DNA from: Belnapia sp. F-4-1
GTDB lineage: Bacteria; Pseudomonadota; Alphaproteobacteria; Acetobacterales; Acetobacteraceae
Reading direction: 5' to 3'
Assembly: GCF_000802185.1 (NCBI RefSeq)
Contig: NZ_KN676113.1
Span: 4,359,430-4,423,429 of the forward strand
DNA length: 64,000 nt
Shown here: piece by piece, positions 1 to 8,861 of the stretch
Layout of the letters: each line of letters begins with the position of its first letter
Numbering within the stretch: the stretch's first letter is position 1
Notes under the pieces: model-generated
What the model was told of the DNA's origin: nothing
What the model saw: the letters and a program-made list of their open reading frames with translations, nothing else
The model's database searches: none
Made by a program: the position numbers and the translations under genes

Positions 1-398
1 TCGGCCGAAACCGGCACCACCTCGCCCGGCCGCAGCCGGTCCACCTGGCCCGGGCGCATCGGCCCGCCGGCCGGGTCCGGACGCATCTCGGTCGAAACCT
101 CCTCGCCCCGCAGCATGCCGACCAGGCCCCAGACGGTGTGGTTATGGACCGGTGTGCGCTGCCCCGGCCCCCAGACGAAGCTGACGACGCAGAAGCGCTC
201 CGCCGGATCGCAATGCAGCAGGTATTGCCGGTAGGTCGGCCCGGCCTCAGCCATCTCGGCCGGCAGCCAATCATCATGGGCGACGAGGCCGCGCATCAGG
301 TCGGCGCCCTCGTTCAGCCATTTGCGTTCATCGGCATGGGCATCGGCCAGCCGGGTCATGGCCTGGATGAAGCCTCGCAGCCTGATCAGTCCTGACAT
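1..398 (-). CDS. Cysteine dioxygenase-type cupin enzyme (3' part beyond window)
   Basis: The minus frame opens at an ATG at 398, just after a purine-rich GGGAGGG ribosome site, and runs off the left edge, so about 132 N-terminal residues are visible. The stretch [20 protein letters not shown] (about 69-88) carries the metal-ligand pair His85 and His87 of the cysteine dioxygenase / 3-mercaptopropionate dioxygenase branch of the cupins. Family members are about 190-200 residues, so roughly the last third is missing. The expected role is Fe-dependent oxidation of a thiol such as cysteine or mercaptopropionate in the cytoplasm. Which thiol cannot be judged without the C-terminus. It is divergent from the cupin gene at 499. 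Confidence 0.8.
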   Translation of the reverse strand, partial: MSGLIRLRGFIQAMTRLADAHADERKWLNEGADLMRGLVAHDDWLPAEMAEAGPTYRQYLLHCDPAERFCVVSFVWGPGQRTPVHNHTVWGLVGMLRGEEVSTEMRPDPAGGPMRPGQVDRLRPGEVVPVSA

Positions 399-498
399 GT
401 CAGTCCCTCCCTCAGGCATGGGAGCTTATCCCGGCTGCGCCGCATTGGAACGGGTTTCCGTGACGATGCGTTTTCAGGCCAGCAGGAAGGAGGCGCCG

Positions 499-978
499 AT
501 GAGCGCGGAATTGTTGGTCCTCGCCGATGACGGCACCATCCCGAACAACCCGCGCCTGCCCGTACTGCTGTACCGTGGCGTAGTGCCGGCGGGCGGGCCT
601 GAGGCGGCCGAGGCGCTCTTTGCCCGGCATGGCTGGCCGCCCGCCTGGCGCAACGGCATCTACCCCTATCACCACTACCACCCGAATGCGCATGAGGCGC
701 TGGCCATCGCCCGGGGCCGGGTGCGGGTGATGCTTGGCGGGGAGGGGGGCCAGGCGCTCGACCTCGAAGCGGGCGACGTGGTGGTGCTGCCGGCCGGCAC
801 CGGGCATCGCAACCTCGGCGCCAGCCCGGATCTGCTGGTGGTCGGCGCCTATCCGCCGGGGCAGGCGCCCGAGGAATATCGCGGCCAGCCGGGCGAGCAT
901 GGCAGGGCCATTGCCGCCATCCCCGCTGTGCCCGATCCGCCGGGCGAGCCCGTCACCGGCGCCCCCTGGCCGCTGTGA
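499..978 (+). CDS. YjlB-like cupin protein
   Basis: A 159-residue single-domain cupin. The ATG at 499 is preceded by AGGAAGGAGG; a longer in-frame opening upstream lacks such a site and overlaps the divergent dioxygenase. Histidines 58, 59, 61 and 65 (HHYHPNAHE) with a downstream His103 in PAGTGHRN form the two cupin metal motifs. The arrangement and the closing VVGAYPPGQ are like the Bacillus YjlB group. Its substrate is not known; a small metal-dependent enzyme or binding protein is inferred. It stands divergent to the cysteine dioxygenase-type gene and 40 bases ahead of a nitroreductase, so co-transcription with the latter is plausible. Confidence 0.8.
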   Translation: MSAELLVLADDGTIPNNPRLPVLLYRGVVPAGGPEAAEALFARHGWPPAWRNGIYPYHHYHPNAHEALAIARGRVRVMLGGEGGQALDLEAGDVVVLPAGTGHRNLGASPDLLVVGAYPPGQAPEEYRGQPGEHGRAIAAIPAVPDPPGEPVTGAPWPL

Positions 979-1018
979 GCACGTCGTGACAGGCTCGCCA
1001 TTGGTGGAGGAGCCTGCC

Positions 1019-1654
1019 ATGACCGAACTCTTCGAGATCCTGCACAGCACCCGCGCCATGCGCCGGCTGAAGCCGGACCCGCTGCCGGATGCACTGATCG
1101 CCAAGATCCTTCGTGCCGGCGCCTCTGCAGCGAATGGCGGCAACACCCAGCGCTGGCGCTTCCTGGTGGTGAAGGACCCCGCGATCAAGCAGGCGGTGCA
1201 GCAGTGGTACAAGCGCGCCTATGACGAGGTGATCGGCCCGCGCTATGCCGGCAGCGCACCGCCGCCCGGCACCACGGCGGAGCGCTATGCAAGGCAGCAT
1301 GCCGCGGTCGAGTACCTGACAGAGCATTTCCACGAGGCGCCGGTCTGGATCGTCGCCTGCATCGCCGAGGAAAAGCCGACGCGGTGGTCCGGCGCCTCGA
1401 TCTACCCGGCGGTGCAGAACATGCTGCTGGCGGCACGGGCGCTCGGCCTGGGTGCGACGCTGACGACGCGGCATCTGCTTTATGAGAAGGAAGCGGAGGC
1501 GGCGCTCGGCCTGCCTCCGGGCGTGCATTCCTATGCGATCCTGCCCATCGGCTATCCGATGGGCCGTTTCGGGCCGGTCGGCCGCGGCCCGCTCCGGGAC
1601 ATCACCTTTCTCGACCGCTGGGGCGAGACCTGGGACATCCCGGAGGAAGGGTGA
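1019..1654 (+). CDS. Nitroreductase family protein
   Basis: A 211-residue FMN-dependent nitroreductase fold. It begins with the usual RAMRRLKPDPLP segment (residues 11-22), in which the arginines contact the FMN phosphate, followed by ASAANGGNTQRWRFLVV, the second flavin-binding segment. The C-terminal LPIGYP motif is also typical. The ATG at 1019 has a GGAGG site at 1007-1011. The family uses NAD(P)H to reduce nitro compounds, quinones or enones; the substrate is not predictable here. Length is normal. It is convergent with the alcohol dehydrogenase at 1661, with only six bases between the stop codons. Confidence 0.85.
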   Translation: MTELFEILHSTRAMRRLKPDPLPDALIAKILRAGASAANGGNTQRWRFLVVKDPAIKQAVQQWYKRAYDEVIGPRYAGSAPPPGTTAERYARQHAAVEYLTEHFHEAPVWIVACIAEEKPTRWSGASIYPAVQNMLLAARALGLGATLTTRHLLYEKEAEAALGLPPGVHSYAILPIGYPMGRFGPVGRGPLRDITFLDRWGETWDIPEEG

Positions 1655-1660
1655 CGCCGC

Positions 1661-2722
1661 CTATCCGGCGACGAGCACCACGCGGCCGGTGATCTTGCCC
1701 TCCTTCAGCCGGTGCAGCACGGCATCGGCATTGCGTTGCGGCTGGTTCTCGACCGGGATCGGCGGGATCTGGCCCTGCTTGGCGATGTCGATGAGCGCCC
1801 GCAGCTCCTTGACGTTGCCGACATAGCTGCCCTGGACGGTGAGCGCCTTGATCGGCATGAGCGGCAGCGGGATGTTCATCTCGCCGCCGAACAGCCCGAC
1901 CTGGACCAGCTTGCCGCCCTTGCGCAGCGCATCGAAGGCGAAGCGCGCGGTCTGGGTGCCGTTCACCAGGTCGACCACACCCGCGACCGGGCCGCCGCAG
2001 GCCTCGATGATGCGCTGGGTGGTGTCCTCGCCCGAGGCGAGCACGGTGTCGCTGGCGCCCTGCTTCTTAGCCGCTGCCAGCTTGTCCTCGGCGACATCGA
2101 CGACGCAGATGCGGCGATGGCCGAGCGCCTTCAGGATGGCGATGGCGTTCAAACCGAGACCGCCGGCGCCGACCAGCACCACCGGCTCGTCCGGCTCCAG
2201 CGGCAGCAGCTTGTTGACCGCCGAATAGACGGTGACGCCGGAGCAGGCATAGGTCGCGGCGAGCGAGGGGTCGACGCCCTCGATGTCGATCAGGTGCTTC
2301 ACATGCGTCGCCAGCACATGCGTGGCGTAGCCGCCGTTCTGGTAGACGCCAAGGCTGCGCCCGTTGAGGCACATATTCTCCTCGTCGCGCTGGCAGATGG
2401 CGCATTTGCCGCAGCCGACCCAGGGATAGACGACGCGGATATCGCCGACCTTGCTGCCCTGGCCCTCGGCCTCGGGCCCGAGCTTCACCACGCGGCCGAC
2501 GATCTCATGCCCCATGGCGAGCGGCAGCTTCACGCCGCGATCGGTCAGCCGCATCTTGCCGCGGCTGCCGAGGTCGTACTCGCCCTCCCAGATATGCAGG
2601 TCGGAATGGCAGACGCCGGCATGCGTCACCTCGAGCAGCACCTCGGCGCCCTTGGGCTCGGGCGTCGGCATCTCGATTTCCTGCAACGGTTGTCCCGTCT
2701 CGACCACGGCCCAGGCGCGCAT
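1661..2722 (-). CDS. Zinc-dependent alcohol dehydrogenase (MDR family)
   Basis: A 353-residue medium-chain dehydrogenase. Catalytic zinc ligands are Cys38 (GVCHSDL) and His72-Glu73 (GHE). The structural zinc lobe has Cys104, 107, 110 and 118 (CGKCAICQRDEENMC). The nucleotide-binding motif VGAGGLGLNA lies in the middle. The start at 2722 is chosen because AAGGAGGG precedes it; 19 more codons are open upstream without a site. It should oxidise a primary or aromatic alcohol, or reduce an aldehyde, with NAD(H) in the cytoplasm. A second, divergent family member lies at 44949. No regulator or pathway partner is adjacent. Confidence 0.88.
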   Translation of the reverse strand: MRAWAVVETGQPLQEIEMPTPEPKGAEVLLEVTHAGVCHSDLHIWEGEYDLGSRGKMRLTDRGVKLPLAMGHEIVGRVVKLGPEAEGQGSKVGDIRVVYPWVGCGKCAICQRDEENMCLNGRSLGVYQNGGYATHVLATHVKHLIDIEGVDPSLAATYACSGVTVYSAVNKLLPLEPDEPVVLVGAGGLGLNAIAILKALGHRRICVVDVAEDKLAAAKKQGASDTVLASGEDTTQRIIEACGGPVAGVVDLVNGTQTARFAFDALRKGGKLVQVGLFGGEMNIPLPLMPIKALTVQGSYVGNVKELRALIDIAKQGQIPPIPVENQPQRNADAVLHRLKEGKITGRVVLVAG

Positions 2723-2839
2723 GAACTGTCCCTCCTTGTTCGTGCCGCCGATGGGACCGCGCCGCGCGCCGCCGGTCAAGCCGGGCGCGCGGCAACGGCC
2801 TCACATCGTCGGCGTTGCTCCGCGCAAAGGAGAAAGCGC

Positions 2840-3364
2840 ATGAGCGAATTCCTGAGCCGCCTCGGCGGCGCAGCGCTGAACGACCTGAAGGGGACGCCCC
2901 TCGATGCCATCCTGAACCGGCTGATGGGCGGCCAAGCCGGCGCCTCCGGCCTCGAGGCCCTCGTCGAGCGGCTGCGCAGCGGCGGCCTCGCCGAGCAGGT
3001 CGCCTCCTGGGTCGGCACCGGCCCGAACCGACCCGTCTCGCCGCCCGAGCTCGAGCGCGCCCTCGGCGAGTCGGAGACCGGCGCGATCGCGCGCGAGGCC
3101 AATCTGGAGCGTCCGAACCTGCTGGAGATGCTGAGCCAGGCCCTGCCACGCCTGGTCGACGCGCTGACGCCGAATGGCGAGCTGCCGCGCGGCGAGGAGG
3201 GGGCGACCGCCCTGCCCGGCGCCGGCAATCTCACCGCCGGGATGCATAAGCCCGGCATCGGCGCGGGCGGCGAGGCGGGCATCGGCCGCTTCGGCCCCGC
3301 CCCAGCGGATGATGGCACCGCGCCGGCATCCGGCCAGGCATCCCCGCCGCTGCACAAAGGTTAG
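2840..3364 (+). CDS. YidB/DUF937 family protein
   Basis: A 174-residue protein without signal peptide. The segments GGLAEQVASWVGTGPNRPVS and the following ELERAL are the hallmark of the YidB/DUF937 family. The C-terminal 50 residues are low-complexity, rich in Gly, Ala and Pro, and probably disordered. The start has an AAAGGAG site at 2827-2833. The biochemical function is unknown in this family; a cytoplasmic role is assumed only because no export signal is seen. It is divergent to the alcohol dehydrogenase. Confidence 0.75.
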   Translation: MSEFLSRLGGAALNDLKGTPLDAILNRLMGGQAGASGLEALVERLRSGGLAEQVASWVGTGPNRPVSPPELERALGESETGAIAREANLERPNLLEMLSQALPRLVDALTPNGELPRGEEGATALPGAGNLTAGMHKPGIGAGGEAGIGRFGPAPADDGTAPASGQASPPLHKG

Positions 3365-3448
3365 TCGGCGCGGATACTCCCCTGGCGGACGACACCGCGG
3401 TGGCGGCGGCGGCCAAGGCGAAGCCGGCGAGGGGCGCTCGGCGGCGCC

Positions 3449-4411
3449 TCAGTCGGGCCGGATGCCGTTCGCCCGGACGACGCGGCCCCAGGTCTCGATC
3501 TGCCGGTCGAGGAAGGCGGCGAAGTCGGCGGGCCCCTTCGGATCGACATCGACGCCGAGGGTGCCCGTCAGTCGCTCCTGAACGGCGGGCACCTTCAGCG
3601 CCTCGCGCAGCGCCGCCTCGAAGCGGGCGCGGATCGGCGCCGGTGTCCCCGCCGGGCCGAGCACGCCCCAGAAGGCCTCCGCCATCACCTTCACCCCAAG
3701 TTCCGTGAGGGTCGGCGCGTCGGGGGCGACGGTGGAGCGCTTCGCCCCGGTGCTGGCCAGCGGCCGGATCGCCTTGGCCTCGAGCTGGGGGACGAAGATC
3801 GTGCCCGTCGCGGTCGGCAGATCCACCTCGCCGGCGGAGGCGGCGACGCCGAGCGGCCCGCCGCCGCGATAGGGGACGTGGACGAGGCTGATCCCCGCCT
3901 CCTTCTCGACCAGCTTCATCGTCAGATGCGCCAGGGAGCCGTTGCCGATGGTGCCGTAGGTGATCGTCTCCGGCTTCGCCTTGGCTGCCGCCACCAGGGC
4001 GGGGAAGTCCCGCCAGGGTCGCGTATGGAAGGCGGTGATGACCATGGGCGAGGTGCCGATCAGCAGCACCGGCGCCAGGTCCCGCTGCGTGTCGAAGCCA
4101 AGATTGGGAATCAGCGCCGGGTTCACCGCATGGGTGTCGAAGACGAGGACCCAGCTGTTGCCGTCCGGCGCGGAGCGCGCCACGTCCCGCGTGCCGATCG
4201 CTCCCGAGGCCCCGGCCTTGTTCTCCACGACAACGGGCACGCCGAGCGCCGCCGAGAGATGCGGCTGCAGCAGGCGCGAGATGGCATCGACGCTGCCGCC
4301 CGGTGGGAAGGGGGCGACGAGGCGGACCGGCCCGCTGGGCCAGGCAGGCTGGGCAATGGCGGGCGCGGCGAGGACGAGCCCCGTGCCGAGCACGGTGCGG
4401 CGGGTCAGCAT
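3449..4411 (-). CDS. Tripartite tricarboxylate transporter receptor (Bug family)
   Basis: A 320-residue periplasmic binding protein. It has an N-terminal signal with a twin-arginine-like MLTRRTVLGTGLVLAAP, then WPSGPVRLVAPFPPGGSVD, the near-invariant opening of mature Bug receptors. It should bind a small carboxylate and deliver it to a TctA/TctB permease. No permease gene is in the window, so it is an orphan receptor, as most Bug proteins are. Start 4411 is preceded by GGGAGGTCC. The ligand cannot be read from sequence. It is divergent from the serine hydrolase at 4543. Confidence 0.88.
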   Translation of the reverse strand: MLTRRTVLGTGLVLAAPAIAQPAWPSGPVRLVAPFPPGGSVDAISRLLQPHLSAALGVPVVVENKAGASGAIGTRDVARSAPDGNSWVLVFDTHAVNPALIPNLGFDTQRDLAPVLLIGTSPMVITAFHTRPWRDFPALVAAAKAKPETITYGTIGNGSLAHLTMKLVEKEAGISLVHVPYRGGGPLGVAASAGEVDLPTATGTIFVPQLEAKAIRPLASTGAKRSTVAPDAPTLTELGVKVMAEAFWGVLGPAGTPAPIRARFEAALREALKVPAVQERLTGTLGVDVDPKGPADFAAFLDRQIETWGRVVRANGIRPD

Positions 4412-4542
4412 GGTTGGGACCTCCCTGTTTGCGCTTTTAGGCCGCGAAGCCGCCGCTGCGGTCAAGGCCGGCGATGGACGGCCGCCGCTCCCGCCCGCTA
4501 GCCTCGGCGGACAACCAAGAGCGACTCCGGAGGAAACCGTCC

Positions 4543-5790
4543 ATGACGCTGCGCCGCTATCTCTGGCCGCTGGCCCTGCTGCCGCTGCTCGCCTGCGCCG
4601 GGCAGGACCGGGCCCCGACCGCCGCCGCGCCCTCGCGCCAGGCGGTGCTGGACGGCGCGCTGCGCCAGCAGGTCGAGGGCGGCAAGGTCGCGGCCATCTC
4701 CGCCATCGTCATCCGCGCCGATGGCGAGGTGCTCTACCAGGGCCATGCGGGCGGCGCGAATACCGACAGCCTCTTCCGCCTCGCCTCGATGACCAAGCCC
4801 GTCACCAGCGTCGCGGTGATGACGCTGGTGGAGGACGGCAAGCTGCGGCTCGACGATCCGCTGGCGAAGCACCTGCCGGAATTCCGCGGCCTGCGCGTGC
4901 GCGAGGCGAATGGCAGGCTTGTCGCTGCCCGTCAGCCGACGATCCGCGACCTGCTGCGGCACATGGGCGGCTTCTCCTACAGCTTCCTCAATGTCCCCGG
5001 TATGGTCGAGGCCTATGCGCGGGAGGGCGTGGATGACGGGCTGGCCGCGCCGGGCCGCACGACCCGCGACAACATGCGGCGCCTCGCGCGCGCGCCCTTG
5101 CAGGCGCAGCCCAACACGGTCTGGGCCTATTCGCTGGCGACGGATGTGCTCGGCGCCGTCGTCGAGCGCGTCAGCGGCAAGCCGCTCGATGCCTATGTCC
5201 AGGAGCGCATCGCCGGCCCGCTGCGGCTGACGAGCTTCGCCTTCCATGTCCCGGAGAGCTCGCGCCCGCGGATGGTGACGGCAATGCAGCCGACGCCGGA
5301 GGGGCTTCGCCCCATCCGCTCCGGCGACCGCGTGCCCTATCCGCTGACCCGCGGCACCTGGGTCTCCGACCCGGAGCGCGCCTTCAGCCGTACCGCCTAT
5401 CCCTCGGGCGGCGCGGGGGCGACGGCGAACCTCGGCGACTATGCGCGCTTCACCCGCATGCTGCTGAACGGCGGCGAGCTGGACGGCGTGCGCATCCTGA
5501 AGGCGGAGACGGTGGCGGAGATGACGCGCGGTCAGACCGGCGGCCTGCCCGTCAACCTCCGCGGGCCGGGCTATGACTTCGGCTACGGCTTCAGCGTGGT
5601 GACGGACCCGGCGGCGGCGAAGACCCGCCAACCGGTGGGCACCTATGGCTGGGGCGGCATCTACGGCACCGGCTTTTTCGTCGATCCGGTGAACCGGCTG
5701 GCCACCATCGTCATGACCCAGACCGCAACCAATGGCGGCGCGGCGGCGAACGAGGTGCGCGAGGCCTTCTACGGCACCATGGCGCAGTAG
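4543..5790 (+). CDS. Serine hydrolase lipoprotein, beta-lactamase/esterase fold
   Basis: A 415-residue exported class C beta-lactamase-type hydrolase. The leader MTLRRYLWPLALLPLLAC ends in a lipobox with Cys18, so a lipoprotein is expected. The catalytic Ser and Lys are in FRLASMTKPVTS (SMTK), and the second motif Tyr is in WAYSLATDVLG. Family members include esterases, D-aminopeptidases and EstB-like enzymes as well as true beta-lactamases; the last is not implied. ATG 4543 follows CCGGAGGAAA. The gene at 8862 is a paralogue sharing the same SMTK and RQLLTHTSGFSY-like regions but without the lipoprotein leader. Confidence 0.85.
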   Translation: MTLRRYLWPLALLPLLACAGQDRAPTAAAPSRQAVLDGALRQQVEGGKVAAISAIVIRADGEVLYQGHAGGANTDSLFRLASMTKPVTSVAVMTLVEDGKLRLDDPLAKHLPEFRGLRVREANGRLVAARQPTIRDLLRHMGGFSYSFLNVPGMVEAYAREGVDDGLAAPGRTTRDNMRRLARAPLQAQPNTVWAYSLATDVLGAVVERVSGKPLDAYVQERIAGPLRLTSFAFHVPESSRPRMVTAMQPTPEGLRPIRSGDRVPYPLTRGTWVSDPERAFSRTAYPSGGAGATANLGDYARFTRMLLNGGELDGVRILKAETVAEMTRGQTGGLPVNLRGPGYDFGYGFSVVTDPAAAKTRQPVGTYGWGGIYGTGFFVDPVNRLATIVMTQTATNGGAAANEVREAFYGTMAQ

Positions 5791-5806
5791 CGCGGCGCGG
5801 GGCGGC

Positions 5807-6907
5807 TCAGAGCGGCCGCCCCGATCCGCCCGAGGCCTTGGCAGCCGTCAGCACGCGGCGGATCTCGCCCTCGGCCTTCTCCAGCTCCTTCGTGGCGCTG
5901 GCACGATGCGCCTGGGCCTCGTTGGCGATGCGGAGGCTGTCCTCGATGGTTGCCACCAGCGAAGCATTGGCGCGCTTCACCGCCTCGATGTCGAAGACGC
6001 CGCGCTCGATCTGCTGGCGCGCCTCGAGGTTGCCCTGGCGCAGGCGCTCGGCATTGCCGGTCAGCAGCTCGTTGGTGAGGTCGGTCGCCTCCTTCAGCGT
6101 CCGCCCGGCCTCGCGCATGTTCTGGATGGCGAGCGCCTGCGCCAGCTGCTGACGCCAGAGCGGCACGGTATTGGCGATCACGCTCTGGATCTTGGAGGCG
6201 AGCGCCTTGTCGTTCTCCTGAATCAGCCGGATCGAAGGCAGGGCCTGCATCGCCACCTGGCGGGTCAGGCGAAGGTCGTGGACACGCCGCTCCAGCTCGT
6301 CACGGGCGGTGCGCAGGTCGCGCAGCTTCTGCGCCGCCGTCGAATCGCCGCCCTCGACGGCCTTGGCCATGGCGGGGATCGCCTCACGCTCGACGCGGCC
6401 GAGCACGCTCTCGCCGGCGGCGATGTGGTCGCCCAGGGCGTGGAACCATTCAAGCGTCGCGGCATAGAGCCGCTCCAGCTTCTCGACATCCTCGAGGAGG
6501 CGGGTGCGGTGGGTGTCGAGCTTGTCGCCGACCGCCTCGACCTGGCCCTTGATGCTCTCGTAGCGCTGCAGGACGCGGGCCGTCTCCGCCCTGGCGCGGC
6601 CGAAGAGGCGTGCCAGCCAGCCGGTCTTCTCGCCGAGGCCGCGCATGTCGAAGCCGCGCAGCGTGCCGATCAGCGTCGAGAGGGTGACGCCGGCTTCGCC
6701 GGCCTCGCGGTTGCGGGCGCCTTCCAGCATGGCGTCGGCGGCGATGGTGGCGCGGTTCTGCGCGTCCTGGCCAAAGCGCAGGATGCTGGCGGGGTCGGCG
6801 ACATCGAGCTGCGCCGCGAGCCGTGTCACCTCGGCTTCGCGCGGCGGCAGCACCGGCTCCAGCTCAACCGTCTTCTGTTCGACCATCGTCTGCTGGGTTT
6901 CGCTCAT
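5807..6907 (-). CDS. TelA / toxic anion resistance family protein
   Basis: A 366-residue, mostly helical protein of the TelA/KlaA family. The diagnostic features are the long helical segments with LTRQVAMQALPSIRLIQEND, the following VPLWRQQLAQALAIQ and the end region LLTGNAERLRQGNLE. The family is associated with tellurite and cell-envelope stress, but its biochemistry is unclear. Its start overlaps the stop of the XpaC-like gene by four bases (ATGA), so it is the last gene of a three-gene operon with that gene and a small membrane protein. TelA and XpaC are known companions, which supports both calls. Confidence 0.88.
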   Translation of the reverse strand: MSETQQTMVEQKTVELEPVLPPREAEVTRLAAQLDVADPASILRFGQDAQNRATIAADAMLEGARNREAGEAGVTLSTLIGTLRGFDMRGLGEKTGWLARLFGRARAETARVLQRYESIKGQVEAVGDKLDTHRTRLLEDVEKLERLYAATLEWFHALGDHIAAGESVLGRVEREAIPAMAKAVEGGDSTAAQKLRDLRTARDELERRVHDLRLTRQVAMQALPSIRLIQENDKALASKIQSVIANTVPLWRQQLAQALAIQNMREAGRTLKEATDLTNELLTGNAERLRQGNLEARQQIERGVFDIEAVKRANASLVATIEDSLRIANEAQAHRASATKELEKAEGEIRRVLTAAKASGGSGRPL

Positions 6908-7653
6908 CGGAATCCTTCCTCGCGCAGGCGGTCGGAGAGCACCTTCACCTGGATGTCGAGCGCCGCGCTCTCCTCACGCGTCAGCCGCCCGCGGAGTTCC
7001 TGCGCCGTCGTTGCCAAATCATCGAGAAGGATGGGCAGCCCCTCGGGTGGCGCGGCGCCGGCCTCCAGGCGTTCGACGATACGTTCCAGCCCATCGAGGT
7101 GGACGGTCAGGAAACGCCGGGCCTGGGGCAGGCGGTCCGGATGGGCGGTGAGGTCGTCGAGCACGCCCTCCATCGCCGAGGCCACGCCCTGGAGCTTCCC
7201 ATCGCCGCGCCGCGCCGCCACCGCCTCGATGCGGGCGAGGCGCAGGCGGCTCTCCTCGATCGGGCCAGGGGGCGGCGGGGGAGGCTCCGGCGGCGGGGGC
7301 GGGGCGGTCTCGGGCAGGGCCTGGTACATCATCCGCGTACCGAAGAGGGCGCCGGTGGCCATGATGAGCGACATCGGAATCCCGAGATGCCCGGCCATCT
7401 GCGCGGAGAGCCCGGTGCCGACGGCCATCAGCCAAGCCGCGCGGTGCGAATCGCCCTGGCGGCCGCGCCGCAGGGCGCGTGCGGCCAGCAGGCTGCCGCC
7501 GAAGCCGAGCGCGGCACCGGTCACGCCCCGCTCATTGCCGTCGATGGCGAAAAGCAGCGCGGCCGGCAGCAAGGGAGAGGCGAAGATCGGCAGCGCCAGC
7601 CCGCGCCAGCGGGTGCGGAGCCCGATCCAGGCGCCGAGGGCGCGGTCCAGCAT
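6904..7653 (-). CDS. XpaC-like (5-bromo-4-chloroindolyl phosphate hydrolysis family) protein
   Basis: A 249-residue protein. Residues about 18-80 hold hydrophobic segments (LALPIFASPLLPAALLF and LMAVGTGLSAQMAG). A proline-rich linker follows (PETAPPPPPEPPPPPPGP), then a soluble helical C-terminal domain. This layout and the neighbouring telA fit the XpaC family. Start 7653 overlaps the stop of the upstream small gene by one base (TGATG); the same frame is open much further upstream, but only antisense to another gene. The true activity is unknown: the family name refers to an assay phenotype. A membrane-associated partner of TelA is inferred. Confidence 0.72.
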   Translation of the reverse strand: MLDRALGAWIGLRTRWRGLALPIFASPLLPAALLFAIDGNERGVTGAALGFGGSLLAARALRRGRQGDSHRAAWLMAVGTGLSAQMAGHLGIPMSLIMATGALFGTRMMYQALPETAPPPPPEPPPPPPGPIEESRLRLARIEAVAARRGDGKLQGVASAMEGVLDDLTAHPDRLPQARRFLTVHLDGLERIVERLEAGAAPPEGLPILLDDLATTAQELRGRLTREESAALDIQVKVLSDRLREEGFR

Positions 7654-7802
7654 CAGTCGAAGAACCCGCCGATGCTGCGGAAGAGCGCGATGATGCCGAC
7701 CAGCCAGGTGGTGGCGGTCAGCAGAACGCCGCCCCAGGCCCAGACCAGCGGCGTGGTCAGCGGCGGGGAGGCGGGGAGGGTGGTCACGTTGCGTTCGGCC
7801 AT
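7653..7802 (-). CDS. Small single-pass membrane protein (49 aa)
   Basis: A short reading frame starts at ATG 7802 and encodes 49 residues with one strong transmembrane helix (VWAWGGVLLTATTWLVGIIA), ending IGGFFD. Its TGA shares one base with the ATG of the XpaC-like gene (TGATG), which is the spacing expected for translational coupling. This is the main evidence that it is real, since no strong ribosome site is visible before its own start. It would be the first gene of the small membrane protein-xpaC-telA operon. No family is recognised. Confidence 0.6.
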   Translation of the reverse strand: MAERNVTTLPASPPLTTPLVWAWGGVLLTATTWLVGIIALFRSIGGFFD

Positions 7803-7881
7803 TGCGGGTCGTTAGATCGCCATCGGGGAGGCCGGGATCAAGCCACCTTCCCGGGCGGAACGTCACGGAAGGACGATTTTG

Positions 7882-8808
7882 ATGGAGCAGATCGCAGTGG
7901 TGGGCGCCGGGCTGATCGGCCGCGCCTGGACCATCGTCTTCGCCCGAGCGGGCTACCCCGTCCGGCTCTGGGACAAGGCGCCTGGGGTGGCGGAGCGGGC
8001 GCTGGCGCTGATCGGCGAGAGCCTGGCCGATCTGCATGCGGCGGGGCTCGTCACCGAGCAGCCGTTCATCATCACGGCGCGCGTCACGGCGGCGGCGACG
8101 CTGGCGGAGTGCGTCGCGGGTGCTGCTTATGTGCAGGAGAACGGGCCGGAGCGGCTCGGGCCGAAGCAGGAGCTGTTCGCCGAGCTGGACCGGCTTTGCG
8201 GTCCGGAGGTGGTGCTCGCCTCGTCCACGAGCGGCATTCCGGCGAGCGAGTTCACCGGGAACCTCGCGGGGCGGGGGCGCTGCCTCGTCGCGCATCCGGT
8301 GAACCCGCCTTACCTCATCCCGCTCGTCGAGCTGGTCGGCGCCCCTTGGACCGATCCGGCCGTCGTGGCGCGGACGCGAGGGTTGATGGAGCGCGTCGGG
8401 CAGGTGCCGGTGACGGCGCACAAGGAGACGCGGGGCTTCGTGCTCAATCGGTTGCAGGCGGCCCTCGTCGCGGAGGCTTTCCGCATGGTGCGCGACGGGG
8501 TGATGTCGGCCGAGGATGTCGATGCCTGCGTGAAGGACGGGCTTGGGCTGCGCTGGTCCTTCATGGGGCCCTTCGAGACCATCGACCTCAATGCGCCGGG
8601 CGGCGTCGCCGATTACGTCGAGCGGTTCGGGCCGCTGATGGGAGGCATCACCGAGGAGCAGACGCCCTATCTCTACGACCGGGAGACGGTCGGGCAGGTC
8701 GCCGGGGAAAGGCGGGCGGCCTTGCCGCTCGATGGCATCGAGGGGCGGAGCGCCTGGCGGGACCGGCGGCTGATGGCGCTCATCGCGCATAAGCGTGGGC
8801 AGTCTTGA
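7882..8808 (+). CDS. 3-hydroxyacyl-CoA dehydrogenase family (CRYL1 / L-gulonate 3-dehydrogenase-like)
   Basis: A 308-residue NAD-dependent dehydrogenase. The N-terminal Rossmann motif is VVGAGLIGRAWTIVFARAG (5-23). The segment AHPVNPPYLIPLVELV and the later KETRGFVLNRLQAAL belong to the 3-hydroxyacyl-CoA dehydrogenase superfamily. The HPVNPPYLIPLVE wording is typical of the lambda-crystallin / L-gulonate branch rather than of fatty acid oxidation. The ATG at 7882 has GGAAGGA at 7868-7874; a TTG lies one codon upstream. The substrate is uncertain: a hydroxy acid rather than an acyl-CoA is inferred. Confidence 0.83.
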   Translation: MEQIAVVGAGLIGRAWTIVFARAGYPVRLWDKAPGVAERALALIGESLADLHAAGLVTEQPFIITARVTAAATLAECVAGAAYVQENGPERLGPKQELFAELDRLCGPEVVLASSTSGIPASEFTGNLAGRGRCLVAHPVNPPYLIPLVELVGAPWTDPAVVARTRGLMERVGQVPVTAHKETRGFVLNRLQAALVAEAFRMVRDGVMSAEDVDACVKDGLGLRWSFMGPFETIDLNAPGGVADYVERFGPLMGGITEEQTPYLYDRETVGQVAGERRAALPLDGIEGRSAWRDRRLMALIAHKRGQS

Positions 8809-8861
8809 CCGAGCGGTCCGGCGGGAGTTGCCTTTCCGCAACCAGAGGGAGGAACGTGGCC

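Noticed and set aside
1712-3364. 550-codon plus-strand frame joining the alcohol dehydrogenase antisense and the YidB-like gene
   Set aside because: Only the part from 2840 has family features and a ribosome site; the upstream part is antisense to the dehydrogenase.
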